Assembly: GCF_002303925.1 (NCBI RefSeq)
Contig: NZ_MRCS01000018.1
Span: 46,663-110,662, forward strand
DNA length: 64,000 nucleotides
Origin: Pseudomonas sp. ACN8
Lineage (GTDB): Bacteria; Pseudomonadota; Gammaproteobacteria; Pseudomonadales; Pseudomonadaceae
Direction: 5' to 3'
Shown here: positions 9,614 through 18,706 of the stretch, piece by piece
Position numbering within the stretch: position 1 is the stretch's first letter
Layout of the letters: the number at the start of each line of letters is the position of its first letter
Translations under genes and position numbers: made by a program
The notes under the pieces: generated by a model
Seen by the model: only the letters and a program-made list of their open reading frames with translations
Told to the model about the DNA's origin: nothing
Databases searched by the model: none

Positions 9614-11341
9614 ATGAAGTACGAACCTTTTGCCAAATCGCTGATTGCGACCTCGTTGGCGCTCAGCTGCCTGACCGCCCATGCCGCCTCCGTGGCCCCG
9701 GCTACCGGGGAAAACGGCATGGTGGTCACGGCCCAGCACCTGGCCAGCCATGTCGGTGTGGATGTGCTGAAGAACGGCGGCAACGCCGTGGATGCGGCGG
9801 TCGCGGTCGGCTATGCGCTGGCGGTGGTGTACCCCGCGGCAGGCAACCTCGGCGGCGGTGGTTTCATGACCATTCAACTGGCGGACGGGCGCAAGACCTT
9901 CCTCGACTTCCGTGAAAAAGCGCCGCTGGCCGCCACCGCCAACATGTACCTGGACAAGGAGGGCAACGTCGTTCCCGATCTGAGTACCCGTGGCCACCTG
10001 GCCGTGGGCGTGCCAGGTACCGTTTCGGGCATGGAACTGGCGTTGTCCAAGTACGGCACCAAACCACGCAAGGAAATCATCGCCCCGGCCATCAAGCTGG
10101 CCGAAGACGGCTTTGTGCTGGAGCAGGGGGATGTCGATCTGCTGGACTACGCCACTGACATGTTCAAGAAGGACATCAAGGATTCCGGCGCGATCTTCCT
10201 GAGCAAAGGCGAGCCGATGCAGGTCGGCCAGAAACTGGTGCAAAAGGACCTGAGCAAGACCTTGCGGGAGATCTCCGAGAACGGCGCCGACGGTTTCTAT
10301 AAAGGTTGGGTGGCCGACGCCATCGTCACCTCCAGCCAGGCCAACAAGGGCATCATCACCCAGGCCGATCTCGACAAATACAAGACCCGTGAACTGGCGC
10401 CCATCGAGTGCGACTACCGTGGCTACCACGTGGTTTCCGCACCGCCACCGAGTTCCGGCGGCGTGGTGATCTGCGAAATCATGAACATCCTCGAAGGCTA
10501 TCCGATGAAGGATCTGGGCTATCACTCGGCCCAGGGCATGCACTATCAGATCGAAGCGATGCGCCACGCCTATGTGGACCGCAACAGCTATCTGGGCGAC
10601 CCGGATTTCGTGAAGAACCCGATTGCCCACTTGCTGAATAAAAACTACGCGACCAAGCTGCGCGAAGCGATCAAGCCGCAAAAAGCCGCGATTTCCAGTG
10701 AACTCAAACCCGGTGTAGCGCCCCATGAAGGCAGCAACACCACGCATTACTCCATCGTCGACAAGTGGGGCAACGCGGTGTCGGTGACCTACACCCTCAA
10801 TGACTGGTTCGGTGCCGGCGTGATGGCGAGCAAGACCGGGGTCATCCTCAACGATGAAATGGACGACTTCACCTCGAAGATCGGCGTACCGAACATGTAC
10901 GGCCTGGTGCAGGGCGAGGCCAACGCCATCGCACCCGGCAAGGCGCCGCTGTCGTCCATGAGCCCGACCATCGTCACCAAGGACGGCAAAGTGGTGATGG
11001 TGGTCGGTACGCCGGGTGGCAGCCGCATCATCACCGCGACCTTGCTGACCATGCTCAACGTGATCGACTACGGCATGAACATCCAGGAAGCGGTGGATGC
11101 ACCGCGTTTTCACCAGCAGTGGCTGCCGGAGGAAACCAACCTGGAAGCCTTCACCACCAGCCCGGACACAGTGAAAATCCTCGAAAGCTGGGGCCACAAG
11201 TTTGCTGGTCCACAGGATGCCAACCACCTGGCGGCGATCCTGGTCGGCGCGCCGTCCCTGGGTGGCAAGCCGGTCGGCAATAACCGTTTCTACGGGGCGA
11301 ACGACCCACGGCGTAACACCGGGTTGTCGCTCGGTTATTGA
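9614..11341 (+). CDS. ggt: Gamma-glutamyltranspeptidase (periplasmic)
   Basis: Cleaves gamma-glutamyl bonds of glutathione and other gamma-glutamyl amides in the periplasm. It is 575 residues long. The Sec signal peptide is residues 1-24 (AKSLIATSLALSCLTAHA). The self-cleavage and nucleophile threonine is Thr376 in NTTHYSIVD, and the substrate-binding GTPGGSRIITATLLTML is present. ATG 9614 is chosen because it starts the signal peptide. Its product could complete the gamma-glutamylation pathway encoded at 51-55 kb, but GGT is exported whereas those enzymes appear cytosolic, so a direct link is uncertain. Confidence 0.95.
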   Translation: MKYEPFAKSLIATSLALSCLTAHAASVAPATGENGMVVTAQHLASHVGVDVLKNGGNAVDAAVAVGYALAVVYPAAGNLGGGGFMTIQLADGRKTFLDFREKAPLAATANMYLDKEGNVVPDLSTRGHLAVGVPGTVSGMELALSKYGTKPRKEIIAPAIKLAEDGFVLEQGDVDLLDYATDMFKKDIKDSGAIFLSKGEPMQVGQKLVQKDLSKTLREISENGADGFYKGWVADAIVTSSQANKGIITQADLDKYKTRELAPIECDYRGYHVVSAPPPSSGGVVICEIMNILEGYPMKDLGYHSAQGMHYQIEAMRHAYVDRNSYLGDPDFVKNPIAHLLNKNYATKLREAIKPQKAAISSELKPGVAPHEGSNTTHYSIVDKWGNAVSVTYTLNDWFGAGVMASKTGVILNDEMDDFTSKIGVPNMYGLVQGEANAIAPGKAPLSSMSPTIVTKDGKVVMVVGTPGGSRIITATLLTMLNVIDYGMNIQEAVDAPRFHQQWLPEETNLEAFTTSPDTVKILESWGHKFAGPQDANHLAAILVGAPSLGGKPVGNNRFYGANDPRRNTGLSLGY

Positions 11342-11356
11342 GGGTTGTGTCCGGAG

Positions 11357-11380
11357 GGGGACGGGCTTATGTTCGTCCCC
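11357..11380 (+). terminator. Hairpin after ggt, possible weak terminator
   Basis: The stem ggggacg/cgtcccc around a 10-base loop starts 16 bases after the ggt stop. No run of T follows, so termination is uncertain. Confidence 0.35.
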
Positions 11381-11410
11381 TGATCCATCGACGATTCAAG
11401 GAAGGAAATC

Positions 11411-11944
11411 ATGACCACTGCGTTGTTAATCATCGACGTCCAACAGGCTTTGTGTTCCGGTGAGTACGAGTGCTTCGAGATTGGACGAGTCATCAATACC
11501 ATCAATGACCTGTCTGCCCGGGCGCGCAAGGCGGGAGTGCCCGTGGTGCTGATCCAGCACGAAGAAGCGGGCAGCCCGCTGGCCCATGGCGCTGCCGGCT
11601 GGCAACTGGCTGAAGGTCTGGAAACCTCGCCAAAGGACCATCGCGTGCGCAAGACTACCGGGGATTCGTTCTACCAGACCAACCTGCAAAAACTGTTGCC
11701 GAAAGAGGACTTCGAGCGCCTGGTCATCTGCGGCCTGCAGACCGATTATTGCGTCAACGCCACCGTGCGCCAGGCCCTGAAACTGGGCTACGACGTGGTG
11801 CTGGCGGGCGACGCGCATTCCACCGTCGACAACGGCAACCTGACCGCCGAAGACATCATCGCCGAGCACAACAAGGACCTGAAGCGCCTGACCGGTTCCG
11901 TGGCGCGGATCGACGTAGTCCCGGCCAAGGACATCCACTTCTGA
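11411..11944 (+). CDS. Cysteine hydrolase, isochorismatase superfamily
   Basis: A 177-residue cytosolic hydrolase with the complete catalytic triad of the family: Asp9 (LLIIDVQQAL), Lys81 (RVRKTTGDSFY) and Cys114 (CGLQTDYCVNATVR). Members include nicotinamidases, N-carbamoyl amidases and ureidoacrylate amidohydrolases. The substrate cannot be chosen from sequence alone, but the SxY/FxxT-type loop GDSFYQTNL is typical. It is preceded by an AAGGAAA ribosome site and follows ggt by 70 bases. Confidence 0.88.
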   Translation: MTTALLIIDVQQALCSGEYECFEIGRVINTINDLSARARKAGVPVVLIQHEEAGSPLAHGAAGWQLAEGLETSPKDHRVRKTTGDSFYQTNLQKLLPKEDFERLVICGLQTDYCVNATVRQALKLGYDVVLAGDAHSTVDNGNLTAEDIIAEHNKDLKRLTGSVARIDVVPAKDIHF

Positions 11945-11958
11945 ACCCACCACATTCT

Positions 11959-12111
11959 CTGTAGGAGCGAGCTCGCTCGCGAAAAACCTGAGAGCAACGC
12001 GTTTTATCCAGAAAACACGTGCCATTGTTCGCGACCATCGCGAGCAAGCTCGCTCCTACAGTAATCCCGGTTGACCCACCAACCCTGTGGGAGCCAGCCT
12101 GCTGGCGATGG
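11959..12111. repeat. REP cluster (pair plus one extra copy)
   Basis: An inverted pair of tgtaggagcgagctcgctcgcga-type REPs (11959-11982 and 12038-12061) is followed by a third, diverged copy ctgtgggagccagcctgctg at about 12084-12111. It lies between the convergent hydrolase and LysR genes. Confidence 0.85.
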
Positions 12112-12130
12112 CGTCATTACAGAGACTGAC

Positions 12131-13042
12131 TCATCGCTCCTGCACCGCCCCGAAAATCTCGATCAGCTCATTCAGAAACGCACTCACCAGGTCCCGCTGC
12201 CGCGCCGAATGCCGCACCGCCGCATGAAAGCTCACCTCATAGCGCAACAGATCCGGGTTCAGCGGGTGTAACTGCCCTAGTTGTTCATGGCGGGTGGCGT
12301 AGTGCTGCGGCAGAAACCCCAGGTGCTGACCGGACAGGATCAGCAGGGCCGCGCCGTCCATGCTGTCGGTGAGCACGGTCAGGCGCTCGATGGACGTGGG
12401 GGCCGGCATTTCCGGCAGGGGATGGCTCGGCCAGACCCAGTCGAACCCGCTGACATCTTCCCGGGTCAGTGCGCCGACTTGTCCGAACAGCGGGTGCGAG
12501 GGCGCGCAATAGGCGATCTGGGTTTCCGGGAACAGCGGGAAATAATCGATGCTGGGCAGGCGATGCCAGAAGTAACCGATGGCCAGGTCGATATGGCCGT
12601 TGATGATTTTTTCTTCCAGCAGCGACGACGACAGTTCGGTGAAATGGAAGTACAGCCCTTCGTGCCGCGCCCGCAAACGGGCAATGGCCTGGCCGATTTT
12701 CCTGTTCGCCACCGGGTCGATTTGCCCCAGCAGGCCGATGTTGATGCTGCCCGAGACTTTTCGATTGATGTGCTGCACCTCGACCCGGAAACCTTCGGCC
12801 GCCGCCAGCAAGCGTCGGGCCGCGTCAATGAACTGAGTGCCTTTGGGCGTTACCGAAAACCCGCCGCGCCCGCGTTCGCACAGACGGAAACCGACCCGGG
12901 CTTCCAGCGTCGCCAGCTGCGCGCTGATCGTGGGTTGCGTGGTGTTGAGGGCGGTTTGTGCCGCCGAGATGCCGCCCGCTTCGACGACGGTCAGAAATAC
13001 CCGGATCAGGCGCAGATCCAGTTCCGTTACAGTTCCCAGCAT
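12131..13042 (-). CDS. LysR-type regulator of module A
   Basis: A 303-residue LysR-family transcription factor. The N-terminal winged helix-turn-helix is at residues 7-65 (LDLRLIRVFLTVVEAGGISAAQTALNTTQPTISAQLATLE), and the periplasmic-binding-like effector domain fills the rest. It is divergent from the NCS1 permease gene, 199 bases apart, the usual layout for a LysR regulator and its target. A perfect inverted repeat at 13064-13083 is the likely operator. It is paralogous to the LysR at 29054: both carry a near-identical ILSG/ISG..LGFLP.H segment. Confidence 0.9.
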   Translation of the reverse strand: MLGTVTELDLRLIRVFLTVVEAGGISAAQTALNTTQPTISAQLATLEARVGFRLCERGRGGFSVTPKGTQFIDAARRLLAAAEGFRVEVQHINRKVSGSINIGLLGQIDPVANRKIGQAIARLRARHEGLYFHFTELSSSLLEEKIINGHIDLAIGYFWHRLPSIDYFPLFPETQIAYCAPSHPLFGQVGALTREDVSGFDWVWPSHPLPEMPAPTSIERLTVLTDSMDGAALLILSGQHLGFLPQHYATRHEQLGQLHPLNPDLLRYEVSFHAAVRHSARQRDLVSAFLNELIEIFGAVQER

Positions 13043-13063
13043 GGGGTCTCCCGATTCTCGCTT

Positions 13064-13083
13064 ACATAGATGCTGATCTATGT
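13064..13083. promoter_or_regulatory. Candidate LysR operator (perfect inverted repeat)
   Basis: ACATAGAT-gctg-ATCTATGT, with 8-base perfect arms, lies 22 bases upstream of the LysR start, in the divergent intergenic region. It contains T-N11-A type spacing and is the only strong dyad there. Confidence 0.6.
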
Positions 13084-13241
13084 GAACAGTGTGCCTGCGA
13101 TATTTTACTGCCCGGACTCACGCCCTACATTGCCGTGAAACCAGCGTCATCGTCAGTTTTTTCTGGAGTTTCACCTGAACTGGACGTCGTAGCGAGCGCT
13201 ATACCCACAAAAACAACAAACAACAGCATAGGAACAATCGT

Positions 13242-14741
13242 ATGTCAGGTTCCCCAGTGTCTGCGCACGCCACCGAGGCGAGCGGCGGGTTGGCCATCGA
13301 AGGCCACTCCATCGACTACATCCCGGAAAACGAACGTCACGCCAAACTCAGCAGTCAGGGCCCTTTCTGGTTCCTGGGCAACTTCCACTTCTTCACCATC
13401 TCCATCGGTTTTGTCGGCCCGAGCCTCGGCCTGTCTGCGCTGTGGACCATGCTCGCCGGTGCCCTGGGCATTATGTTCGGCACCATCTTCATGGCGTTCC
13501 ACGGCTCACAAGGCCCGGAAATGGGCCTGCCGCAGATGATCCAGTCCCGCGCCCAGTTCGGCTATCGCGGGGTGATCCTGGCGTTGATGGCGACGATGTT
13601 TGTGTTCGTCGGCTTCAACGTGGTGAACATCTCGCTGATCATGAACGGCCTTGAACATGTGTTCGGCATCGACCCGACCATCGTCGCCGTGGCCGTAGTG
13701 CTGATCGGCGCGCTGTTGTCGATCTACGGCCACGACCTGATGCACAAGGCCTTCAAGTGGGCCTTGCTGGCGACCTTGCCGCTGTACGCACTGGTGACCA
13801 TCGCCCTGATGTTCGGCGCGGGCCAGGAAGGCGTCACGCCAGCGGCCGACCTGGGCTTCAACTGGGTGGCCTTCGCCACGCTGTTCGCCATCGGTGCCAG
13901 CTACAACATTTCCTATGCCCCCTACGTGTCTGACTATTCCCGTTACCTGCCGAAAAACACCAGCCGGGCGAAACTGATCGCGGCGGTGTTCATTGGCGCC
14001 TCGTTGTCCGGCAGCTGGATGATCGGACTCGGCGCCTGGCTGGCGCAGGAGCTGAAAGCGGCGGATGCGCTGGTGGCGTTGAACCAGGTCGGCTCCTCGA
14101 TGGTGCCGGGGCTGGGCAATCTGCTGGTGATCGTCTCGGTGGCGGGCTTCCTGCCGATCATCGCCCTCAACACCTACAGCGCCATGCTGACGCTGCTGAC
14201 CGGTGTCGACTCGATCAGGAAAATCACCCCGACACCCCGCGCCCGTGTGCTGTCGATCAGTGTGATCAGCGTCATTCTGTTGACCTGCGTGCTGTCGATC
14301 AAAGGTGACGGCATCGCGCTGTTGAACACCTTCCTGGTGCTGTTGCTGTACTTCCTCGTGCCGTGGACCGCCGTCAACCTGGTGGACTACTTCTTCGTGC
14401 GCAAGGGCCGCTACGCGATCCCGCATTTCTTCACGCCGAAGGGCATCTACGGCGCCTGGCAATTTCGCGGCATCGTCTCGTACCTGATCGGCTTCGCCGC
14501 CATGGTGCCGTTCTTCTACATCTACGATGCCGCCGCCGGCAAAGAGGTCTTCGTCGGCCCGCTGGCGCGAGTGCTGGAAGGCGTGGACATCGCCTGGCTG
14601 GTGGGCCTGGTGGTGTCGGGCCTGACGTATTACCTGCTCAGCCGTTCGATCGATCTGGCCGCCGAACGCCGGGTGATCGACGCGCTGAGTGAAAGCGACA
14701 TCGTCGCCATGACCTATTCATCTGCGGAGGCAGGGCGTTGA
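13242..14741 (+). CDS. NCS1 family permease (purine-cytosine permease type)
   Basis: Inner-membrane cation symporter of 499 residues with about twelve hydrophobic segments. NCS1 carriers import nucleobases, hydantoins, thiamine-like or related N-heterocycles. The cytosolic N-terminus EGHSIDYIPENERHAKLSSQG leads into WFLGNFHFF; later [21 protein letters not shown] and the C-terminal [19 protein letters not shown] are NCS1 hallmarks. It is strikingly similar to the module B permease at 32938. Its stop overlaps the next gene's TTG start, implying coupled translation. The substrate is unknown. Confidence 0.9.
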   Translation: MSGSPVSAHATEASGGLAIEGHSIDYIPENERHAKLSSQGPFWFLGNFHFFTISIGFVGPSLGLSALWTMLAGALGIMFGTIFMAFHGSQGPEMGLPQMIQSRAQFGYRGVILALMATMFVFVGFNVVNISLIMNGLEHVFGIDPTIVAVAVVLIGALLSIYGHDLMHKAFKWALLATLPLYALVTIALMFGAGQEGVTPAADLGFNWVAFATLFAIGASYNISYAPYVSDYSRYLPKNTSRAKLIAAVFIGASLSGSWMIGLGAWLAQELKAADALVALNQVGSSMVPGLGNLLVIVSVAGFLPIIALNTYSAMLTLLTGVDSIRKITPTPRARVLSISVISVILLTCVLSIKGDGIALLNTFLVLLLYFLVPWTAVNLVDYFFVRKGRYAIPHFFTPKGIYGAWQFRGIVSYLIGFAAMVPFFYIYDAAAGKEVFVGPLARVLEGVDIAWLVGLVVSGLTYYLLSRSIDLAAERRVIDALSESDIVAMTYSSAEAGR

Positions 14742-15580
14742 ACAGCGTAAAAAATACCGTGGTCGCCTGTTGTCAACTGGCACCGAGAATCGGCGACCTG
14801 GCCTACAACCGCACGCTCACCGAACGCGCGATCCGCCGGGCAGCCTTACAGGGCGCGCAAGTCGTGGTGCTGCCCGAGCTGGTGCAGAGCGGCTATCTGT
14901 TCGCTGACCGCTTTGAGGCGCTGTCGCTGGCGGAAACCGTGGACGGCCCGACCTTGCAACTGTGGCAGGCCCTGGCCCGTGAGCTGAACCTGGTGATCGT
15001 CGGCGGATTCTGCGAGCGCCTGCCCGGTGATGAACTGGCCAACAGCGCGGCGATGATCGACGCCAACGGCCTGCGCGCGGTGTACCGCAAGGCGCATCTG
15101 TGGGATGCGGAGAAGGACATCTTCACCGCTGGCGATGCGCCGCCACCGGTAGTCGAAACGGTGCATGGGCGGCTGGGCATGCTGATCTGCTACGACCTGG
15201 AGTTCCCCGAGTGGGTGCGTCTTGCGGCGCTGGCCGGGGCCGATCTGCTGTGCGCGCCGGTCAACTGGCCCGACGGTCCGCGGCCGCAGACCGAGCGCCC
15301 GGCCGAAGTGCTGCGGGTGCAGGCCAATGCCTCGGTCAACCGCATGTTCATCGCCGCCTGTGATCGTTATGGCCATGAGCGTGGAGTCGGCTGGGTGCAA
15401 GGCTCGGTCATCGTCGATGCCGATGGCTACCCGTTGGCCGGGCCGGCGGAGCAGGGCGGCGAGCAGATGTTGCTGGCCACCCTGAACCTCGCCGAGGCGC
15501 GCAACAAGCGCATCAGTGCCCGCAATGATCTGCACAAGGACCGCCGACCATCGTTGTACGGGTTGCACAGCGGTTTGTAA
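14738..15580 (+). CDS. Carbon-nitrogen hydrolase (nitrilase superfamily amidase)
   Basis: A 280-residue cytosolic amidase with a full Glu-Lys-Cys triad: Glu47 (VVLPELVQSG), Lys118 (YRKAHLWDAEKD) and Cys151 (GMLICYDLEFPEWVR). Such enzymes hydrolyse linear amides or carbamoyl groups (aliphatic amidase, omega-amidase, N-carbamoylase-like branches). The start is TTG, supported by a GCGGAGG ribosome site and by a 4-base overlap with the permease stop. The coupling to a permease suggests it acts on the imported compound or a derivative. The exact substrate is not readable. Confidence 0.88.
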   Translation: MNSVKNTVVACCQLAPRIGDLAYNRTLTERAIRRAALQGAQVVVLPELVQSGYLFADRFEALSLAETVDGPTLQLWQALARELNLVIVGGFCERLPGDELANSAAMIDANGLRAVYRKAHLWDAEKDIFTAGDAPPPVVETVHGRLGMLICYDLEFPEWVRLAALAGADLLCAPVNWPDGPRPQTERPAEVLRVQANASVNRMFIAACDRYGHERGVGWVQGSVIVDADGYPLAGPAEQGGEQMLLATLNLAEARNKRISARNDLHKDRRPSLYGLHSGL

Positions 15581-15665
15581 CTGCTGATGTCAAAGTGCGC
15601 TGGACCCCTTCCCGAGCCTATGGCATCGTCCAGACGACAAAAACCATGCAGTGAACGGGATCGCA

Positions 15666-16691
15666 ATGATTGAGGAGGAGATCAAGGCCGGCGACAACAC
15701 GTCCATGGCCACGCTGAAGGCGTTCAATCGCTGCGTGTTGCACGTTGGACGGCTGGCGCGGGAAAGTGGCGCGTCGCGCTTCATCGCCGACGGTTTGCAG
15801 GCATTCGGTCAACTGGTGCCGTTTGCGTCGGCCTGGTGGGGCGAAATGTCTACGCCGGGTCCCAATGTCGTCCCGCAGAGCTGGATGCACGGCAGCATCA
15901 ATCTCCCTGAATCCTTTGCCGCCGAATGGCATCCGGTGGCGGCAAACGATCAGTTCTCCCATACCACCCTGAGTCAACCCGGCGAGGTGGTGCGTGATAA
16001 AGGGTTCAACGACCCGTGCGAAGCCGTCAACGATTTCGCCCGGCGTTACGATCTCTACCACTTGATGGGCATCACCTTTGAGTTGCCCGAGAGTGGCTTG
16101 ATGTTCTTCGTTTGTCTCTACCGCGGCCAGCACGAACAGCATTTCGATGAACACGAGGCCGAGCTGTTTTCGGCATTCTGCGATCACCTGTTCCAGCTGT
16201 GGCGGTTCCAGGTGCAGGACATGATTCGCTTCGACACCGATGACGGCGCAAGCGACTTCGGTGTTGCGCGCATGGACGGCAGCCTGCTGTATGTCGGCGC
16301 CCGACTGTGCGCAGCGATTCAGCGTGAACTGCCCGGCTGGAACGGTTCAATGCTGCCGGTCGAAGTTGTCTCACAGTTGCAAAAAGCGCCCTGCGTGGTT
16401 CGTTTGGGCCGCTGCGCGTTGACCCTGAGCCCCAATGCCGAACATGTCATCTTGTCCCTCGAAGCGCCATCACGGGCCGAAGGCCTGGCGCCTCGGGAAC
16501 GCACGGCGGCGATGTTGTTCGCCGCCGGCCATTCCTATAAGGAAATCGCCAAACTCCTGTCCCTTAGCCCGGCGACCGTGCGTACCTACCTGCGCAATTG
16601 CTATTTGCAGCTCGGCGTGAAAAGCAAGGTGGAACTGGGTTCGGTCCTGCGTTCGCCCGGTTCGTTGATTGAGTCTGCGCGCCGCGATTAA
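15666..16691 (+). CDS. LuxR-type HTH transcriptional regulator
   Basis: A 341-residue regulator with a C-terminal LuxR/GerE helix-turn-helix: LAPRERTAAMLFAAGHSYKEIAKLLSLS followed by PATVRTYLRNCYLQLGVKSK, near residues 277-330. The N-terminal 270 residues match no sensor domain that I recognise; the family is common next to amidohydrolase and permease genes in Pseudomonas. A GTG at 15651 and an ATG at 15705 are alternative starts, and none has a strong ribosome site. It probably controls the amidohydrolase-porin-permease genes downstream. Confidence 0.82.
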   Translation: MIEEEIKAGDNTSMATLKAFNRCVLHVGRLARESGASRFIADGLQAFGQLVPFASAWWGEMSTPGPNVVPQSWMHGSINLPESFAAEWHPVAANDQFSHTTLSQPGEVVRDKGFNDPCEAVNDFARRYDLYHLMGITFELPESGLMFFVCLYRGQHEQHFDEHEAELFSAFCDHLFQLWRFQVQDMIRFDTDDGASDFGVARMDGSLLYVGARLCAAIQRELPGWNGSMLPVEVVSQLQKAPCVVRLGRCALTLSPNAEHVILSLEAPSRAEGLAPRERTAAMLFAAGHSYKEIAKLLSLSPATVRTYLRNCYLQLGVKSKVELGSVLRSPGSLIESARRD

Positions 16692-16754
16692 TCGCGTCAT
16701 TTCAACTATTTGCCTCACCCCTCCTCATTTGCAGAGGTCCATTCGAACGCTGCG

Positions 16755-16764
16755 CCCTATAGGG
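16755..16764. promoter_or_regulatory. Palindrome upstream of the amidohydrolase genes
   Basis: CCCTATAGGG, a perfect 10-base palindrome, is followed by a second CCCT...AGGG-like pair (about 16769-16780). It lies in the 146-base gap between the LuxR-type gene and the first amidohydrolase, where a regulator site is expected. This is a weak guess from position. Confidence 0.3.
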
Positions 16765-16837
16765 TAGGCCCTGTCTATCAGGGGCTGGCGCAGTCGCCTC
16801 GGACCGCTTCAAAACAATAAGAACAGGGGTGAGGCAT

Positions 16838-18688
16838 TTGAGACTTTCCAGGCTTTTTGTCGCCGTTGCGGCGACGACGGCATTTTCCGGCATGGCGTTG
16901 GCGGCGACACCCGCCGACACGGTCATGCGCAATGGCTACGTCTACACCGTCGATGGCCAGAATTCCGTGCAGCAGGCCATTGCCATTTCGGGCGGCAAGA
17001 TCGTCTATGTCGGCAGCGATGCCGGGGTCGACGGCTACATCGGCAAACAAACACAACTGATCGACCTGGCCGGGCGCATGCTGATGCCCGGTTTTGTCGA
17101 TGCGCACATGCATCCCGGCGATGGCGGCCGCGCCATGACGCTGTGCGACCTGAAATACCAGACCATGACCCGCGCGCAGTTTCAGGCGAGCATCCAGGCC
17201 TGCCTCGATGCCGACAAGGACAAGGGCCCGGACGTGTGGCTGGAAGTGGGCAGCTGGGATCGCATGGGCATGACCGGACTCGACGGCGACGCGGACAAAT
17301 CGACCCTGGATGCGCTCAAGACCCGGCGTCCGATCCAGGTGCGCTCCACCGACTTTCACACCGTGCTGACCAACTCTCGCGGCCTGGAACTGGCCGGCAT
17401 CAACAAGAACACCGCTGACCCCGAAGACGGCAAATACCGACGCGACAGCGCCGGCAACCCGAACGGCATCTGCGAAGACGGCGCCGCCGAATCGTTGGCC
17501 GCCGTGGTGCCGCCCGCCACCGAGGCGGAAAAACTCAATCAGGTTCGCGCAGCCCTCGACGCCATGCGCCGGCAAGGCATCACCAGTTTCATGGATGCGC
17601 TGTCGGGCCCGGAAAACGGCAAAGCCTTCACCAGCCTGCAAAAGTCCGGCGAGCTGACCGCCCGGGCCTTGCTGGCGATCAAGCTGGACCCGGCCGCCGC
17701 TGCCGCCGACCCGGTGAAAACCATCGCCGAGGCCAAGGCCCTGGCCAGCACTTACGACCAGGGCGAAGTGCATGTCGCGCCGGGCGTGAACATGCGCCAC
17801 GTCAAACTGTTCATGGACGGCATCATCAATGCCCCGGCGGACACCGGCGCCATGTTGACCCCGTACCTGCACAACAGCGGCACCGACAAGGCGCCGAAGT
17901 GGACGCCGGGCAAGAACCTGGGCGAACTGTACTTCCCGCCGCCAGTGCTCAATCCGTTGTTGCTGCAAGCGGTCAAGGCCGGTCTCGATCCACATCTGCA
18001 CGCCACCGGCGAGCGCGCGGTGCGCGATGCACTGGACAGCGTCGCCTACGTGCGCAAGGAACTGCCAGGTCAAGACTTCCGCCCGGCCATCGCCCACGCC
18101 GAGTCTGTCGACCCTGCCGACTATTCACGCTTCAAGGCACTGGACGTCACGGCCACCATGTCGTTCCAGTGGGCACAGCAGGCACCGTCCACGGTCGACG
18201 GCACCCGTGATCACCTTGGCGTCGAGCGATTCGAGCGCATGGAACCCTCGGGCAGCATCGCCCATGCCGGCGGTCGAGTGGCGTTTGGCAGCGATTGGCC
18301 AGTCGATCCGCTGGATGAATTCCTGGCGCTGAAAGTCGGTGTCACCCGTTCCGGCGACCCGACCAATCCGCACAGCTATGGCCCCAAGTATGCCGGGCGA
18401 CTCAACGCAGATCCGGCGCTGTCGCGAGCCGAAGCGCTGCGCAGCATCACCCTTGGTTCCGCCGAGCAGTTGAAGCTGGACGCGGTGCTGGGTTCGGTCG
18501 AAGTCGGCAAATTCGCTGACCTGATCGTGCTCGACAAGAACTTCATGCAGGTGCCCGAGGAGGAACTGGGCCGCAATGACGTGCTGCTGACGCTGGTCGG
18601 CGGCAAGGTCGTGTGGGCCAAGGCGCCGTTCCTGGGGCTCGCGCCACAGGTTGTTTCCCAAGCTGTTACTTCCCGATCCGCCCTATAA
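16838..18688 (+). CDS. Exported amidohydrolase (YtcJ/amidohydrolase-3 type), first copy
   Basis: A metal-dependent hydrolase of about 616 residues with a Sec signal peptide (RLFVAVAATTAFSGMALA, cleavage after about residue 22), so it acts in the periplasm. The amidohydrolase metal motif is His90-x-His92 in GFVDAHMHPGD; further ligands are expected in HLHATGERAVRDAL and AFGSDWPVDPLDE. The C-terminal ADLIVLDKNFM strand is typical. A TTG at 16838 is preferred because AGGGGTGAGG lies just upstream; a GTG at 16829 is the alternative. It is followed after 18 bases by a related gene. The substrate is an unknown amide, lactone or cyclic ureide. Confidence 0.85.
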   Translation: MRLSRLFVAVAATTAFSGMALAATPADTVMRNGYVYTVDGQNSVQQAIAISGGKIVYVGSDAGVDGYIGKQTQLIDLAGRMLMPGFVDAHMHPGDGGRAMTLCDLKYQTMTRAQFQASIQACLDADKDKGPDVWLEVGSWDRMGMTGLDGDADKSTLDALKTRRPIQVRSTDFHTVLTNSRGLELAGINKNTADPEDGKYRRDSAGNPNGICEDGAAESLAAVVPPATEAEKLNQVRAALDAMRRQGITSFMDALSGPENGKAFTSLQKSGELTARALLAIKLDPAAAAADPVKTIAEAKALASTYDQGEVHVAPGVNMRHVKLFMDGIINAPADTGAMLTPYLHNSGTDKAPKWTPGKNLGELYFPPPVLNPLLLQAVKAGLDPHLHATGERAVRDALDSVAYVRKELPGQDFRPAIAHAESVDPADYSRFKALDVTATMSFQWAQQAPSTVDGTRDHLGVERFERMEPSGSIAHAGGRVAFGSDWPVDPLDEFLALKVGVTRSGDPTNPHSYGPKYAGRLNADPALSRAEALRSITLGSAEQLKLDAVLGSVEVGKFADLIVLDKNFMQVPEEELGRNDVLLTLVGGKVVWAKAPFLGLAPQVVSQAVTSRSAL

Positions 18689-18706
18689 AAACCAGAGAGT
18701 GTTCCG

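Noticed and set aside
9590..11227. Long minus-strand frame opposite ggt
   Set aside because: ggt on the plus strand has all catalytic residues and a signal peptide; the minus frame is compositional noise.
12071..12271. Short plus-strand frame over the REP cluster
   Set aside because: It runs through a REP repeat and into the antisense of the LysR gene; no start signal.
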